Origin: Dehalococcoidia bacterium
Lineage (GTDB): Bacteria > Chloroflexota > Dehalococcoidia > GIF9 > AB-539-J10
Direction of reading: 5' to 3'
DNA: 12,689 bases
Assembly: GCA_029857995.1 (NCBI GenBank)
Contig: JAOUFZ010000024.1
Span: 1 to 12,689, forward strand
Positions 6,448 to 12,088 of this stretch are shown one piece after another. Under the pieces are notes generated by a model. That model was not told the DNA's origin. It made no database searches and was given only the letters and a program-made list of their open reading frames with translations. The stretch's first letter is position 1. Every line of letters begins with the position of its first letter. Position numbers and translations under genes: made by a program.

Positions 6448-6759
6448 TTAGTCAATCACCTCTCGACATGAATTGCAAATTCGCACTTTCTTGCCATCGT
6501 CCAAGAAGCGGAAATTAACCCGCGCGGGTTTGCCACATTTGTTGCATATCAACATTACGTCGGATACACGAATTGGAGCTTCAAGCTCAATTATGCCAGC
6601 TTGGCGGGTAGCTCTGCGAGCTCGAGAGTGGCGCTTAATCATATTAAGTCCTTCCACTATCACTCTATCTTCGTTGGGGAGAGCGCGACGAACCTTCCCT
6701 TTTTTCCCTCTGTCTTTACCAGCAATTATGACAACCGTATCATCTTTTCTTATTTTCAT
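6448..6759 (-). CDS. rplX: 50S ribosomal protein L24 (uL24) with zinc ribbon
   Basis: A 103-residue L24, one of the proteins that starts assembly of the large subunit and lines the exit of the peptide tunnel. The KOW motif is at about residues 9-25 (VVIIAGKDRGKKGKVRR). The C-terminal part has two cysteine pairs, C72/C75 (CNKC) and C95/C98 (CNSC), forming a likely zinc ribbon. Many L24 proteins keep these cysteines, whereas E. coli L24 lacks them. The start ATG at 6759 gives the standard MKIRKDD form and sits one base after the rplN stop. Followed by rplE after 11 bases. Confidence 0.98.
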   Translation of the reverse strand: MKIRKDDTVVIIAGKDRGKKGKVRRALPNEDRVIVEGLNMIKRHSRARRATRQAGIIELEAPIRVSDVMLICNKCGKPARVNFRFLDDGKKVRICNSCREVID

Positions 6760-6760
6760 T

Positions 6761-7126
6761 TCACAACACCTCGGGAGCCAAGGATATTATCTTGGCAAAG
6801 TTCTTGTCTCTGAGTTCCCGGGCTACAGGACCAAAAATACGGCTGCCCTTAGGATTATTCTTGTCACCAAGAATGACTGCGGCGTCTTCATCAAATCTAA
6901 TGTAGGAGCCATCGGACCGGCGATAGGGATTAGTCACACGCACCACCACAGCATGTACCACTTCACCCTTTTTCACCATTCCATGAGGTATGGCTCGCTT
7001 CACCGTGGCTACAATAATGTCACCTATATGAGCATACTTCCTTGCCCCGACAGGGACATTGATACACATAATCTGCTTAGCTCCGGTATTATCTGCTATC
7101 TTCAGTCTGGTATAAGCCTGAATCAT
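6761..7126 (-). CDS. rplN: 50S ribosomal protein L14 (uL14)
   Basis: L14 binds at the subunit interface of the large subunit and forms bridges with 16S rRNA. I place the start at the ATG at 7126, giving 121 residues beginning MIQAYTRLKIADNTGAKQIM; nearly all L14 proteins begin M-I-Q and are 121-122 long. The frame is also open to a GTG at 7135 that overlaps the rpsQ stop (GTGA) and would add three residues; I consider it less likely because it has no ribosome-binding site and no family support. Other signatures are the central GDIIVATVKRAIPHG and the C-terminal GSRIFGPVARELRDKNFAKI ending SLAPEVL. rplX follows after one base. Confidence 0.97.
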   Translation of the reverse strand: MIQAYTRLKIADNTGAKQIMCINVPVGARKYAHIGDIIVATVKRAIPHGMVKKGEVVHAVVVRVTNPYRRSDGSYIRFDEDAAVILGDKNNPKGSRIFGPVARELRDKNFAKIISLAPEVL

Positions 7127-7131
7127 TTCTC

Positions 7132-7410
7132 TCACTTCGGTTTGGTTTCAACTATTTCCTTAGGAGACATTATCTCTGCTACCCGCCATCTCTTCTCTTT
7201 CGACAAAGGGCGCGTTTCGACAATCTTTACTTTGTCACCAATTTTGCAGGCATTATTTTCATCGTGAGCCTTATATTTCTTCGTGAGCCTGATAGCCTTC
7301 TTATAAAGTGGATGGACTTTCCTGGTCTCTACAGCTACCACGACGGTTTTGGCCATCTTGTTGCTCACCACTATGCCTTTCCTAACCTTTCGTTTCTCGA
7401 GATCACTCAT
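7132..7410 (-). CDS. rpsQ: 30S ribosomal protein S17 (uS17)
   Basis: A 92-residue S17, an OB-fold primary binder of the 5' domain of 16S rRNA. Typical stretches are RKGIVVSNKMAKTVVVAVE at about 11-29, HPLYKKAIRLTKKYKAHDEN at 33-52, the G-D-K-V-K-I-V-E-T-R-P-L-S-K signature (58-71) and KRWRVAEI. The ATG at 7410 overlaps the rpmC stop in ATGA, a coupling overlap of four bases. A short lysine-rich tail (ETKPK) follows the fold. The length is within the usual 80-95 range. Confidence 0.98.
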   Translation of the reverse strand: MSDLEKRKVRKGIVVSNKMAKTVVVAVETRKVHPLYKKAIRLTKKYKAHDENNACKIGDKVKIVETRPLSKEKRWRVAEIMSPKEIVETKPK

Positions 7411-7607
7411 CTTACTGTGCCAAGTTCCCTTTCTCTTAAAATAGTCTCTATTCTGGCAATCCTTCTCTTCACTCGAGGAATCTCTCGATGATTCCCCAAC
7501 TGTCTAGTGGCCAAGCGAAAACGGAGGTTAAATAGCTCCTCACGAGCTTCGTCGAGCTTCGTCAATAACTCTCCATTGTTAAGGGCGCGAATTTCGCTAG
7601 CTTTCAA
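7407..7607 (-). CDS. rpmC: 50S ribosomal protein L29 (uL29), TTG start
   Basis: L29 is a small two-helix protein at the tunnel exit, near the docking site for SRP and trigger factor. No ATG exists at the expected position. I choose the TTG at 7607, which gives a 66-residue protein beginning MKASEIRALNNGELLTKLDE, matching the family start M-K-x-x-E-I-R. A strong purine-rich site, AGGAAGGAGAGG (7615-7626), lies seven bases upstream. A second TTG at 7631 would add eight residues (MSGRRGRE) but would place that site inside the gene. The helical EELFNLRFRLATRQLGN and the C-terminal RRIARIETILRERE are diagnostic. With this start it overlaps rplP by 11 bases; it overlaps rpsQ by 4. Confidence 0.95.
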   Translation of the reverse strand: MKASEIRALNNGELLTKLDEAREELFNLRFRLATRQLGNHREIPRVKRRIARIETILRERELGTVR

Positions 7608-8022
7608 TTCTCTGCCTCTCCTTCCTGACAAAACTAGTAGCTATGGGAAGCTTATGAGAGGCAAGACGAGCTGCCTCAGAAGCCACATCCTCCTTTACGT
7701 CAGCCAATTCAAACAAGATTCTGCCCCTTTTGACTACGGCTACCCAGTGATCCGGAGCGCCTTTCCCACCGCCCATTCTTGTCTCCGCAGGTTTCTTTGT
7801 CACAGATTTGTCAGGGAAAACTCGTATCCATAGCTTACCGCCGCGATGCAAGTGGCGGACAAATACTCGACGGCTTGCCTCAATTTGTCGCGCTGTTATC
7901 CAAGCAGATTCCTCAGCCCTCATGCCGAAGTCACCAAAAACAATGGTATCCCCGCTCTGGGCACTGCCTTTTCGCCTTCCTTTATGTACCTTGCGGTACT
8001 TCACTCGTTTCGGCTGTAGCAT
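7597..8022 (-). CDS. rplP: 50S ribosomal protein L16 (uL16)
   Basis: A 141-residue L16, a late-assembling protein needed for peptidyl transfer and correct placement of A-site tRNA. It begins MLQPKRVKYRKVHKGRRKGS, the normal family start, with GDFGMRAEESAWITARQIEA next and then IRVFPDKSVTKKPAETRMGG (about 66-85), which contains the conserved R-M-G-x-G-K-G motif when extended. The ATG at 8022 lies 41 bases inside the end of rpsC and has AAGGAG close upstream, so initiation does not depend on coupling alone. The 3' end overlaps the start of rpmC. Confidence 0.98.
   Translation of the reverse strand: MLQPKRVKYRKVHKGRRKGSAQSGDTIVFGDFGMRAEESAWITARQIEASRRVFVRHLHRGGKLWIRVFPDKSVTKKPAETRMGGGKGAPDHWVAVVKRGRILFELADVKEDVASEAARLASHKLPIATSFVRKERQRIES
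7615..7626 (-). promoter_or_regulatory. Ribosome-binding site deciding the rpmC TTG start
   Basis: The minus strand reads AGGAAGGAGAGG here, inside the last codons of rplP, followed by seven bases and the TTG at 7607. It includes the AAGGAG core. It favours 7607 over the upstream TTG at 7631 as the rpmC start. Confidence 0.7.
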
Positions 8023-8662
8023 TTTTCTCCTTCACTTCAGGGATAATATCGCCCTTATAAATCCACACTTTAACCCCAATACGTCCCATTACAGTATGAG
8101 CTTCAACAAGACCGTAATCAATATTGGCACGTATCTTATGCAACGGCATTTGACCTTGACGGACGGTTTCACTTCTAGCAATTTCATTCCCCCCAAGTCT
8201 TCCGCTGCACTTTACCTTTATTCCCTTGGCACCAGATTGCAGAGTGCGGAAGGCTGCTTGTCTCATGGCCCGCCGGAAAGGAATTCTTTCTTCGAGCCGC
8301 TCAGCTATGCTCCGAGCTACCAAACTAGCTTCGAGCTCGGGATGCTCAATTTCTCTAACGGTCAATCTAATCTTGTCTCCACTCACCTTTTCCAGGTCCG
8401 ACTTCAATATTTCCACATTTTGTCCCCCACGACCAATCAAGATGCCAGGACGAGCCGAGTAAAGAGTCAAATGTGTTTCGTCTCCCGGACGTTCAATTTC
8501 CACTCGAGCGACTGCGCCTCCCACACATCTCTGTTCCACGACTCTGCGTAGCCTTAGATCATCCAACAAAAACCGGGTATAGTTCTTTTCAGCATACCAC
8601 TTGGTTCGCCAATCTTGATTAACACCTAGTCTAAAGCCGTAAGGATGAACTTTGTGTCCCAA
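7982..8662 (-). CDS. rpsC: 30S ribosomal protein S3 (uS3), TTG start
   Basis: A 226-residue S3, which forms part of the mRNA entry channel and helicase of the small subunit. The start is a TTG at 8662 giving MGHKVHPYGFRLGVNQDW, an exact family start, with GGAGG seven bases upstream inside the end of rplV; no alternative start fits. The KH domain has the GRGG loop at 77-80 (GILIGRGGQNVEIL). The C-terminal domain includes RTLQSGAKGIKVKCSGRLGG and ARSETVRQGQMPLHKIRANI, followed by GRIGVKVWIYKGDI. A polar tail ends PQGT and its DNA overlaps the first 41 bases of rplP. rplV ends two bases upstream. Confidence 0.98.
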   Translation of the reverse strand: MGHKVHPYGFRLGVNQDWRTKWYAEKNYTRFLLDDLRLRRVVEQRCVGGAVARVEIERPGDETHLTLYSARPGILIGRGGQNVEILKSDLEKVSGDKIRLTVREIEHPELEASLVARSIAERLEERIPFRRAMRQAAFRTLQSGAKGIKVKCSGRLGGNEIARSETVRQGQMPLHKIRANIDYGLVEAHTVMGRIGVKVWIYKGDIIPEVKEKNATAETSEVPQGT

Positions 8663-8664
8663 AA

Positions 8665-9003
8665 CTATTCCTCCTCTTCAGTAACGAAAACTGTAATATT
8701 GCTGGACCGTTTTAAGATAGGGCTAATCCTTCCTCTCGACTGAGGGCGAAATCTTTTCAAAGTATGCCCTTTATCAGCAAATATATCAGTAATTCTAAGC
8801 TCAGCAGGCGACATTTGAAAGTTGTTTTCAGCATTGGCTACTGCTGATTTGATTACCTTAGCGACCGCCTTGGCTGTAGGGGTAGGCATAAATCTGAGGA
8901 TAGTCAAAGCCTTATCAACTCTCTTGCCTCTAATCATATTCACCACTAAACGAACTTTCTGAGGCGAAATGCCGACGTCGTTAGCTACTGCTCTTACCTT
9001 CAT
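8665..9003 (-). CDS. rplV: 50S ribosomal protein L22 (uL22)
   Basis: A 112-residue L22, whose long beta-hairpin lines the peptide exit tunnel and, with L4, forms its narrowest point. Family features are ISPQKVRLVVNMIRGKRVDK (12-31), AVAKVIKSAVANAENNF (65-81) and the hairpin region AELRITDIFADKGHTLKRFR at about 86-105 with PQSRGRISPILKRSSNIT. The C-terminus is acidic (TEEEE) and its codons double as the ribosome-binding site for rpsC (GAGGAGG). ATG at 9003 lies 6 bases after rpsS. The hairpin appears full length, so there is no sign of macrolide-resistance type deletions. Confidence 0.98.
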   Translation of the reverse strand: MKVRAVANDVGISPQKVRLVVNMIRGKRVDKALTILRFMPTPTAKAVAKVIKSAVANAENNFQMSPAELRITDIFADKGHTLKRFRPQSRGRISPILKRSSNITVFVTEEEE

Positions 9004-9009
9004 TGCACT

Positions 9010-9300
9010 TTACTGTTTCACCGCCTGCTCAGTTACTTTAGCTTTGGTGATATGGCCCCTGAATGTCCTGGTAGACGCAAACTCTCCGAGTTTATGCCCC
9101 ACCATATTTTCAGTGATGAAAATGGGCACATGCTTCTTCCCATTGTGCACTGCAATAGTGTGACCTATCATCTGAGGCAAAATAGTAGAGGCACGAGACC
9201 ATGTCTTTAGCACTGTTTTCTCGCCAGAGTTATTGAGCGCCTCTATTCTCTTAACCAATTTAGGGTCGCAAAAAGGCCCTTTTCTAAGCGATCGTGACAT
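9010..9300 (-). CDS. rpsS: 30S ribosomal protein S19 (uS19)
   Basis: A 96-residue S19, which binds the head of the small subunit with S13 and contacts the A site. It begins MSRSLRKGPFCDPKLVKRIE, the standard start, and carries TWSRASTILPQMIGHTIAVH (about 35-54; compare T-W-S-R-x-S-x-I-x-P-x-x-x-G in the family), NGKKHVPIFITENMVGHKLG and the C-terminal FASTRTFRGH. The ATG at 9300 lies 17 bases inside the 3' end of rplB, so the two are likely coupled. rplV follows after 6 bases. The length agrees with the family (90-96). Confidence 0.98.
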   Translation of the reverse strand: MSRSLRKGPFCDPKLVKRIEALNNSGEKTVLKTWSRASTILPQMIGHTIAVHNGKKHVPIFITENMVGHKLGEFASTRTFRGHITKAKVTEQAVKQ

Positions 9301-10123
9301 TTTGTTTCCTCCGTTTAAGGATCATCTTATCCGATGTTTTACGGCGACGTGTCTTACCTCCCAAAGCTAGCTTCCCCCACGGAGTCTTCGGAGGCATTCC
9401 TCGTTTAGCTCTGCCCTCCCCACCCCCATGCGGGTGGTCACGGGGAGTCATAGCAGAACCTCTGACTGTAGGCCGCCGACCCAACCATCTTGTCCTTCCA
9501 GCTTTGCCTAGTTTTATCTTTTCGTGGTCAACGTTCCCTATCTGACCAACCGTAGCCCAGCACTTTTGATGAAACTTACGCAGTTCACCTGAAGGGAGTT
9601 TAAGCACTACATACTTACCCTCCTTGCTTATGATTTGGGCAGAATTCCCTGCGCTATGCACAAGCCTTCCCCCTTTCCCTGGCTCAAACTCAACATTATG
9701 TATTAGAGTTCCCGCAGGAATGCACTCCAATGGCAGAGCATTCCCGGGTTTTATATCAGCATCCGCGCCTGCCTGTATAGTGTCACCTAACTTAATGTCC
9801 AAAGGAGCGAGTATATAACGCTTCTCTCCATCAGCATAATGAACTAAAGCGATCCGAGCTGCCCTATTAGGGTCATATTCAATGGAAGCTATTCTTCCCG
9901 GAACGGCAATCTTGTCCCTCTTGAAATCGATGAGGCGAAGTTTGCGTTTACTGCCGCCACCACGATGACGCACAGTTACCACCCCCCGGCTATTACGCCC
10001 TGCCTTCTTTTTCAGCGGCACCAGCAAGGATTTCTCGGGCGCTACTCCGGTTAGCTCTTCAAAAGCAGCACCAGACATGAATCTCCGGCCTGGAGAAGTT
10101 GGCTCATAAGTCTTTAATCCCAC
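9284..10123 (-). CDS. rplB: 50S ribosomal protein L2 (uL2), GTG start
   Basis: A 279-residue L2, the highly conserved large-subunit protein required for subunit association and close to the peptidyl transferase centre. The GTG at 10123 gives MGLKTYEPTSPGRRFMSGA, matching the family start, and AAGGAG lies six bases upstream, overlapping the stop of the small gene in front. The OB and SH3-like domains carry the RHRGGGSKRKLRLIDFKR stretch at about 52-69 and RKFHQKCWATVGQIGN at 182-197. The catalytic-region motif MTPRDHPHGGGEGR is at 225-238, with H230 corresponding to the conserved His229 of E. coli. The C-terminus extends a few residues past the usual basic end (NVTIA). Confidence 0.99.
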   Translation of the reverse strand: MGLKTYEPTSPGRRFMSGAAFEELTGVAPEKSLLVPLKKKAGRNSRGVVTVRHRGGGSKRKLRLIDFKRDKIAVPGRIASIEYDPNRAARIALVHYADGEKRYILAPLDIKLGDTIQAGADADIKPGNALPLECIPAGTLIHNVEFEPGKGGRLVHSAGNSAQIISKEGKYVVLKLPSGELRKFHQKCWATVGQIGNVDHEKIKLGKAGRTRWLGRRPTVRGSAMTPRDHPHGGGEGRAKRGMPPKTPWGKLALGGKTRRRKTSDKMILKRRKQNVTIA

Positions 10124-10133
10124 GAAACACTCC

Positions 10134-10229
10134 TTATTTGTGAGTTCTCTGCCAGCGAGTCTTCTTAAGAAGCTTCTTATGCTGGTGCTTGGACATCTTC
10201 TTTCTTCTCCACTTGGTAACTGAACCCAT
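10134..10229 (-). CDS. bS22-like small ribosomal subunit protein (AURKAIP1/COX24-type, 31 residues)
   Basis: A 31-codon gene from ATG 10229 to TAA. The protein begins MGSVTKWRRKKMSKHQHKKL and ends LKKTRWQRTHK; 16 of its 31 residues are K, R or H. It lines up without gaps to the M. smegmatis ribosomal protein bS22 as I remember it (MGSV-x-K-x-x-RK-x-MSK-x-x-H-x-KL-L-x-x-TR-x-QR), and to the conserved core of mitochondrial mS38 (AURKAIP1, yeast Cox24/Qri5). In structures these basic peptides lie on the small subunit at the interface near helix 44 and the decoding centre. The ATG overlaps the rplW stop (TAATG) and has GAGGG six bases upstream; the stop overlaps the rplB ribosome-binding site. 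So it sits fully coupled inside the S10 block. Function by homology only; it is too short for many gene finders. No accepted gene symbol known to me. Confidence 0.88.
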   Translation of the reverse strand: MGSVTKWRRKKMSKHQHKKLLKKTRWQRTHK

Positions 10230-10513
10230 TAGACACCCTCAAAGAAACTAATTTTGTGCCCCGGTTCCAAGGTGACTATTGCCTTTTTCCAAGCTGAACC
10301 AGTTACTTGTCTCCGGCCAAATCTTCTTGTCTTACCGGGCACCGTCATCACATTTACTTTGCTTACCTTTACCTTGAAAGCTCTTTCTACTGCCTCTTTA
10401 ATCTGAGACTCGGTAGCCTTGCTCCCCACCTCAAAGGCATATTTGTCTTTCTCTTTAAGAGAAGTAGCCTTCTCCGTAATCAAAGGACGCCGTAAAACTT
10501 CATAAATATGCAA
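10229..10513 (-). CDS. rplW: 50S ribosomal protein L23 (uL23), TTG start
   Basis: L23 sits at the tunnel exit and is the docking site for trigger factor and SRP. I choose the TTG at 10513, one base after the rplD stop, giving 94 residues beginning MHIYEVLRRPLITEKATSLK, which matches the common family start (M-x-x-Y-E-V-L-x-R-P-L-I-T-E-K). GGGGT lies seven bases upstream. A TTG at 10537 would add eight residues and overlap rplD by 23 bases, without a ribosome-binding site. Further signatures are KDKYAFEVGSKATESQIKEA, FKVKVSKVNVMTVPGKTRRF and the C-terminal KKAIVTLEPGHKI. The last base of its TAA is the first base of the next ATG. Confidence 0.95.
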   Translation of the reverse strand: MHIYEVLRRPLITEKATSLKEKDKYAFEVGSKATESQIKEAVERAFKVKVSKVNVMTVPGKTRRFGRRQVTGSAWKKAIVTLEPGHKISFFEGV

Positions 10514-10514
10514 T

Positions 10515-11138
10515 TTATTTACCCCAAATCTCTTCAATGTTCCGTACCGCCGGCACCGTAGCTACCAACATTTCATAGGAAAGCAAATCCAACACATTAA
10601 TCAGAGCCGAAGGCACTACCTTTACCTCAGTCAGATTAGCCGCTGATTTAGTAACATTGGGTGCCGACTGAGCAGTAACAATCAAAGCAGAACAATCGAT
10701 GCCGAGCGAAGACAAAACATTTATCACATCTTTTGTCTTTGGCTCCTTGAAATCAAGCTCTTGCACCAGTCTCATATTTCCTTCTCTGATTTTAGCGGAG
10801 AGGAGACACTTCAGAGCTAACCTTCTCATTTTCTTGGGCATCGATTGGTGGTATGAGCGTGGCTTAGGACCAAAAACCACACCGCCCCCCCTCAGAAGAG
10901 GCGACTTTATATCCCCCCTGCGCGCTCTCCCCGTATGCTTTTGCGCATAGAGTTTTCTTGTGCTCCCACTGACTTCCCCCCTAGTCTTGGCAGACGCAGT
11001 ACCCTGCCGCTTATTTGCCAACTGTCTTACCATCGCCTGGTGCACTACAGCCTCATTAAAAGGAATAGCAAAAATGGCTTCACTAAGCTCTATTTGCTCA
11101 GCAATTTCACCGTTTAAAGCATAAACTGGCGCTTGCAC
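10515..11138 (-). CDS. rplD: 50S ribosomal protein L4 (uL4), GTG start
   Basis: A 207-residue L4, with a globular domain on the surface and a long loop that reaches the exit tunnel opposite L22. The GTG at 11138 gives MQAPVYALNGEIAEQIELSE, the normal family form, with AAGGTAAGG upstream at the end of rplC. The tunnel loop is intact, from RQGTASAKTRGEVSGSTRKL through YAQKHTGRARRGDIKSPLLR to GGGVVFGPKPRSY. The C-terminal part has VLDLLSYEMLVATVPAVRNI and EEIWGK. In E. coli L4 represses its own operon through the S10 leader; that leader would be upstream of this window's layout and cannot be assessed. rplC ends 6 bases upstream. Confidence 0.98.
   Translation of the reverse strand: MQAPVYALNGEIAEQIELSEAIFAIPFNEAVVHQAMVRQLANKRQGTASAKTRGEVSGSTRKLYAQKHTGRARRGDIKSPLLRGGGVVFGPKPRSYHQSMPKKMRRLALKCLLSAKIREGNMRLVQELDFKEPKTKDVINVLSSLGIDCSALIVTAQSAPNVTKSAANLTEVKVVPSALINVLDLLSYEMLVATVPAVRNIEEIWGK
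10521..10525 (-). promoter_or_regulatory. Ribosome-binding site deciding the rplW TTG start
   Basis: The minus strand reads GGGGT here, inside the last codons of rplD, then seven bases (which contain the rplD stop) and the TTG at 10513. The upstream TTG at 10537 has no such sequence in front. This, with the family N-terminus, selects 10513. Confidence 0.6.
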
Positions 11139-11144
11139 TTCCTG

Positions 11145-11771
11145 CTACCTTACCTTCTCAATTACTAACAGCCCTCCATTGGCTCCAGGCACTGCACCCT
11201 TCACCAAAAGCAAATTGCGCTCCGGGTCAGCCTGAACAACCTCGAGGTTACGCGCTGTTACTCTCCTATTTCCCATATGCCCCGCCATGCGTTTCCCTTT
11301 AAGAACTCGCCCGGGAAAAGTGGTAGCTCCAATTGAACCAGGGGCGCGATGGCGGTCAGTCTGGCCATGAGTCTTTGGCCCACCGGCAAAATGATGCCGC
11401 TTAACCACACCGGCGAAGCCTCTACCCTTGGAAAGGCCGATGACATTTACAAAGTCGCCTTGCTTCAAGAATCCAATGTCCACCCTGTCACCACGCTTGA
11501 TCGAGCTAATATCATCAGCTCTGAATTCCCGAAGATAGCGCACGTTCTCCAAGTCTCGAAGATGTCCTTTCTCCGGAGAGCTAAGCTGAGATTGCCTCAC
11601 TTTGTTGTCAATAAAGCCCACCTGTATAGCATCATAACCGTCCCTGTCTCGGCTCTTTACCTGAGTTACCACAGAAGGCCCGGCTTGAATAGCAGTCACT
11701 GCCACTGTCTCTCCGCTTTCCTGAAACAGTTGCGTCATGCCTATTTTCCTACCGATAATGCCTGGAAACAT
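11145..11771 (-). CDS. rplC: 50S ribosomal protein L3 (uL3)
   Basis: A 208-residue L3, one of the two proteins that start assembly of the large subunit; its extension reaches the peptidyl transferase centre. The start MFPGIIGRKIGMTQLFQESG is typical. The central extension has SKGRGFAGVVKRHHFAGGPK followed by THGQTDRHRAPGSIG and GKRMAGHMGNRRVTARNLEV, all diagnostic. The glutamine methylated by PrmB in E. coli (Q150, context GSIGQNQTPG) is replaced by threonine here (GSIGATTFPG). The ATG at 11771 is 8 bases after rpsJ, and rplD follows after 6 bases. Confidence 0.98.
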   Translation of the reverse strand: MFPGIIGRKIGMTQLFQESGETVAVTAIQAGPSVVTQVKSRDRDGYDAIQVGFIDNKVRQSQLSSPEKGHLRDLENVRYLREFRADDISSIKRGDRVDIGFLKQGDFVNVIGLSKGRGFAGVVKRHHFAGGPKTHGQTDRHRAPGSIGATTFPGRVLKGKRMAGHMGNRRVTARNLEVVQADPERNLLLVKGAVPGANGGLLVIEKVR

Positions 11772-11779
11772 GGTCCTAA

Positions 11780-12088
11780 CTACAATTTGATATCTATCTC
11801 TACTCCCGATGCCAAGTCCAGTTGACTCAGGGCGTCTATGGTCTTAGAACTCGGCTGCAAAACATCAATTACCCTCTTATGAGTCCTGATTTCAAACTGT
11901 TCCCTGGAATCCTTATCTATATTAGGGGATCGAATAACACAAAATTTTTCGATACGTGTGGGTAAAGGTACCGGGCCCACCACGATGGCCCCAGTACGCT
12001 CCACCGCATCTATTATTTGCCTTACTGCTTGATCAGCCAATTTATGATCGAAGCTCTTGATTTTGATACGAACTTTTTGCTCGGTCAT
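11780..12088 (-). CDS. rpsJ: 30S ribosomal protein S10 (uS10)
   Basis: A 102-residue S10, a head protein of the small subunit that also serves as NusE in transcription antitermination. It begins MTEQKVRIKIKSFDHKLADQ and has the family motifs GAIVVGPVPLPTRIEKFCVI (33-52) and REQFEIRTHKRVIDVLQP (63-80), the latter the loop that interacts with NusB/NusG in other bacteria. The ATG at 12088 overlaps the fusA stop by four bases (ATGA). In E. coli the S10 operon has its own leader and promoter and is separated from fusA by tufA; here there is no room for either, so S10-block transcription must start upstream of or within fusA. Confidence 0.98.
   Translation of the reverse strand: MTEQKVRIKIKSFDHKLADQAVRQIIDAVERTGAIVVGPVPLPTRIEKFCVIRSPNIDKDSREQFEIRTHKRVIDVLQPSSKTIDALSQLDLASGVEIDIKL

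Noticed and set aside
5704..6759. Zinc-free replacement paralogues of S14 or L24 or a Zur-type site near them
   Set aside because: All cysteine pairs are intact and no operator-like palindrome is visible; these are the ordinary zinc forms.
6473..7267. Long plus-strand open frame (264 codons) opposite rplX, rplN and rpsQ
   Set aside because: It lies entirely antisense to three well-supported ribosomal protein genes, has no recognisable domain, and the opposite-strand genes account for the sequence.
7544..7563. Tandem copy of GAGCTTCGTC (10 bases, twice) inside rpmC
   Set aside because: The encoded KLDEAREEL helix is what L29 normally has at this place, so the repeat is probably chance from codon use and not a duplication; a 10-base duplication would also have broken the frame.
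7808..8551. Plus-strand open frame (247 codons) opposite rplP and rpsC
   Set aside because: Antisense shadow of conserved genes, without a recognisable family or ribosome-binding context.
10514..10537. Upstream TTG at 10537 as the rplW start
   Set aside because: It has no ribosome-binding site, overlaps rplD by 23 bases, and the extra residues are not in the L23 family; TTG 10513 fits better.
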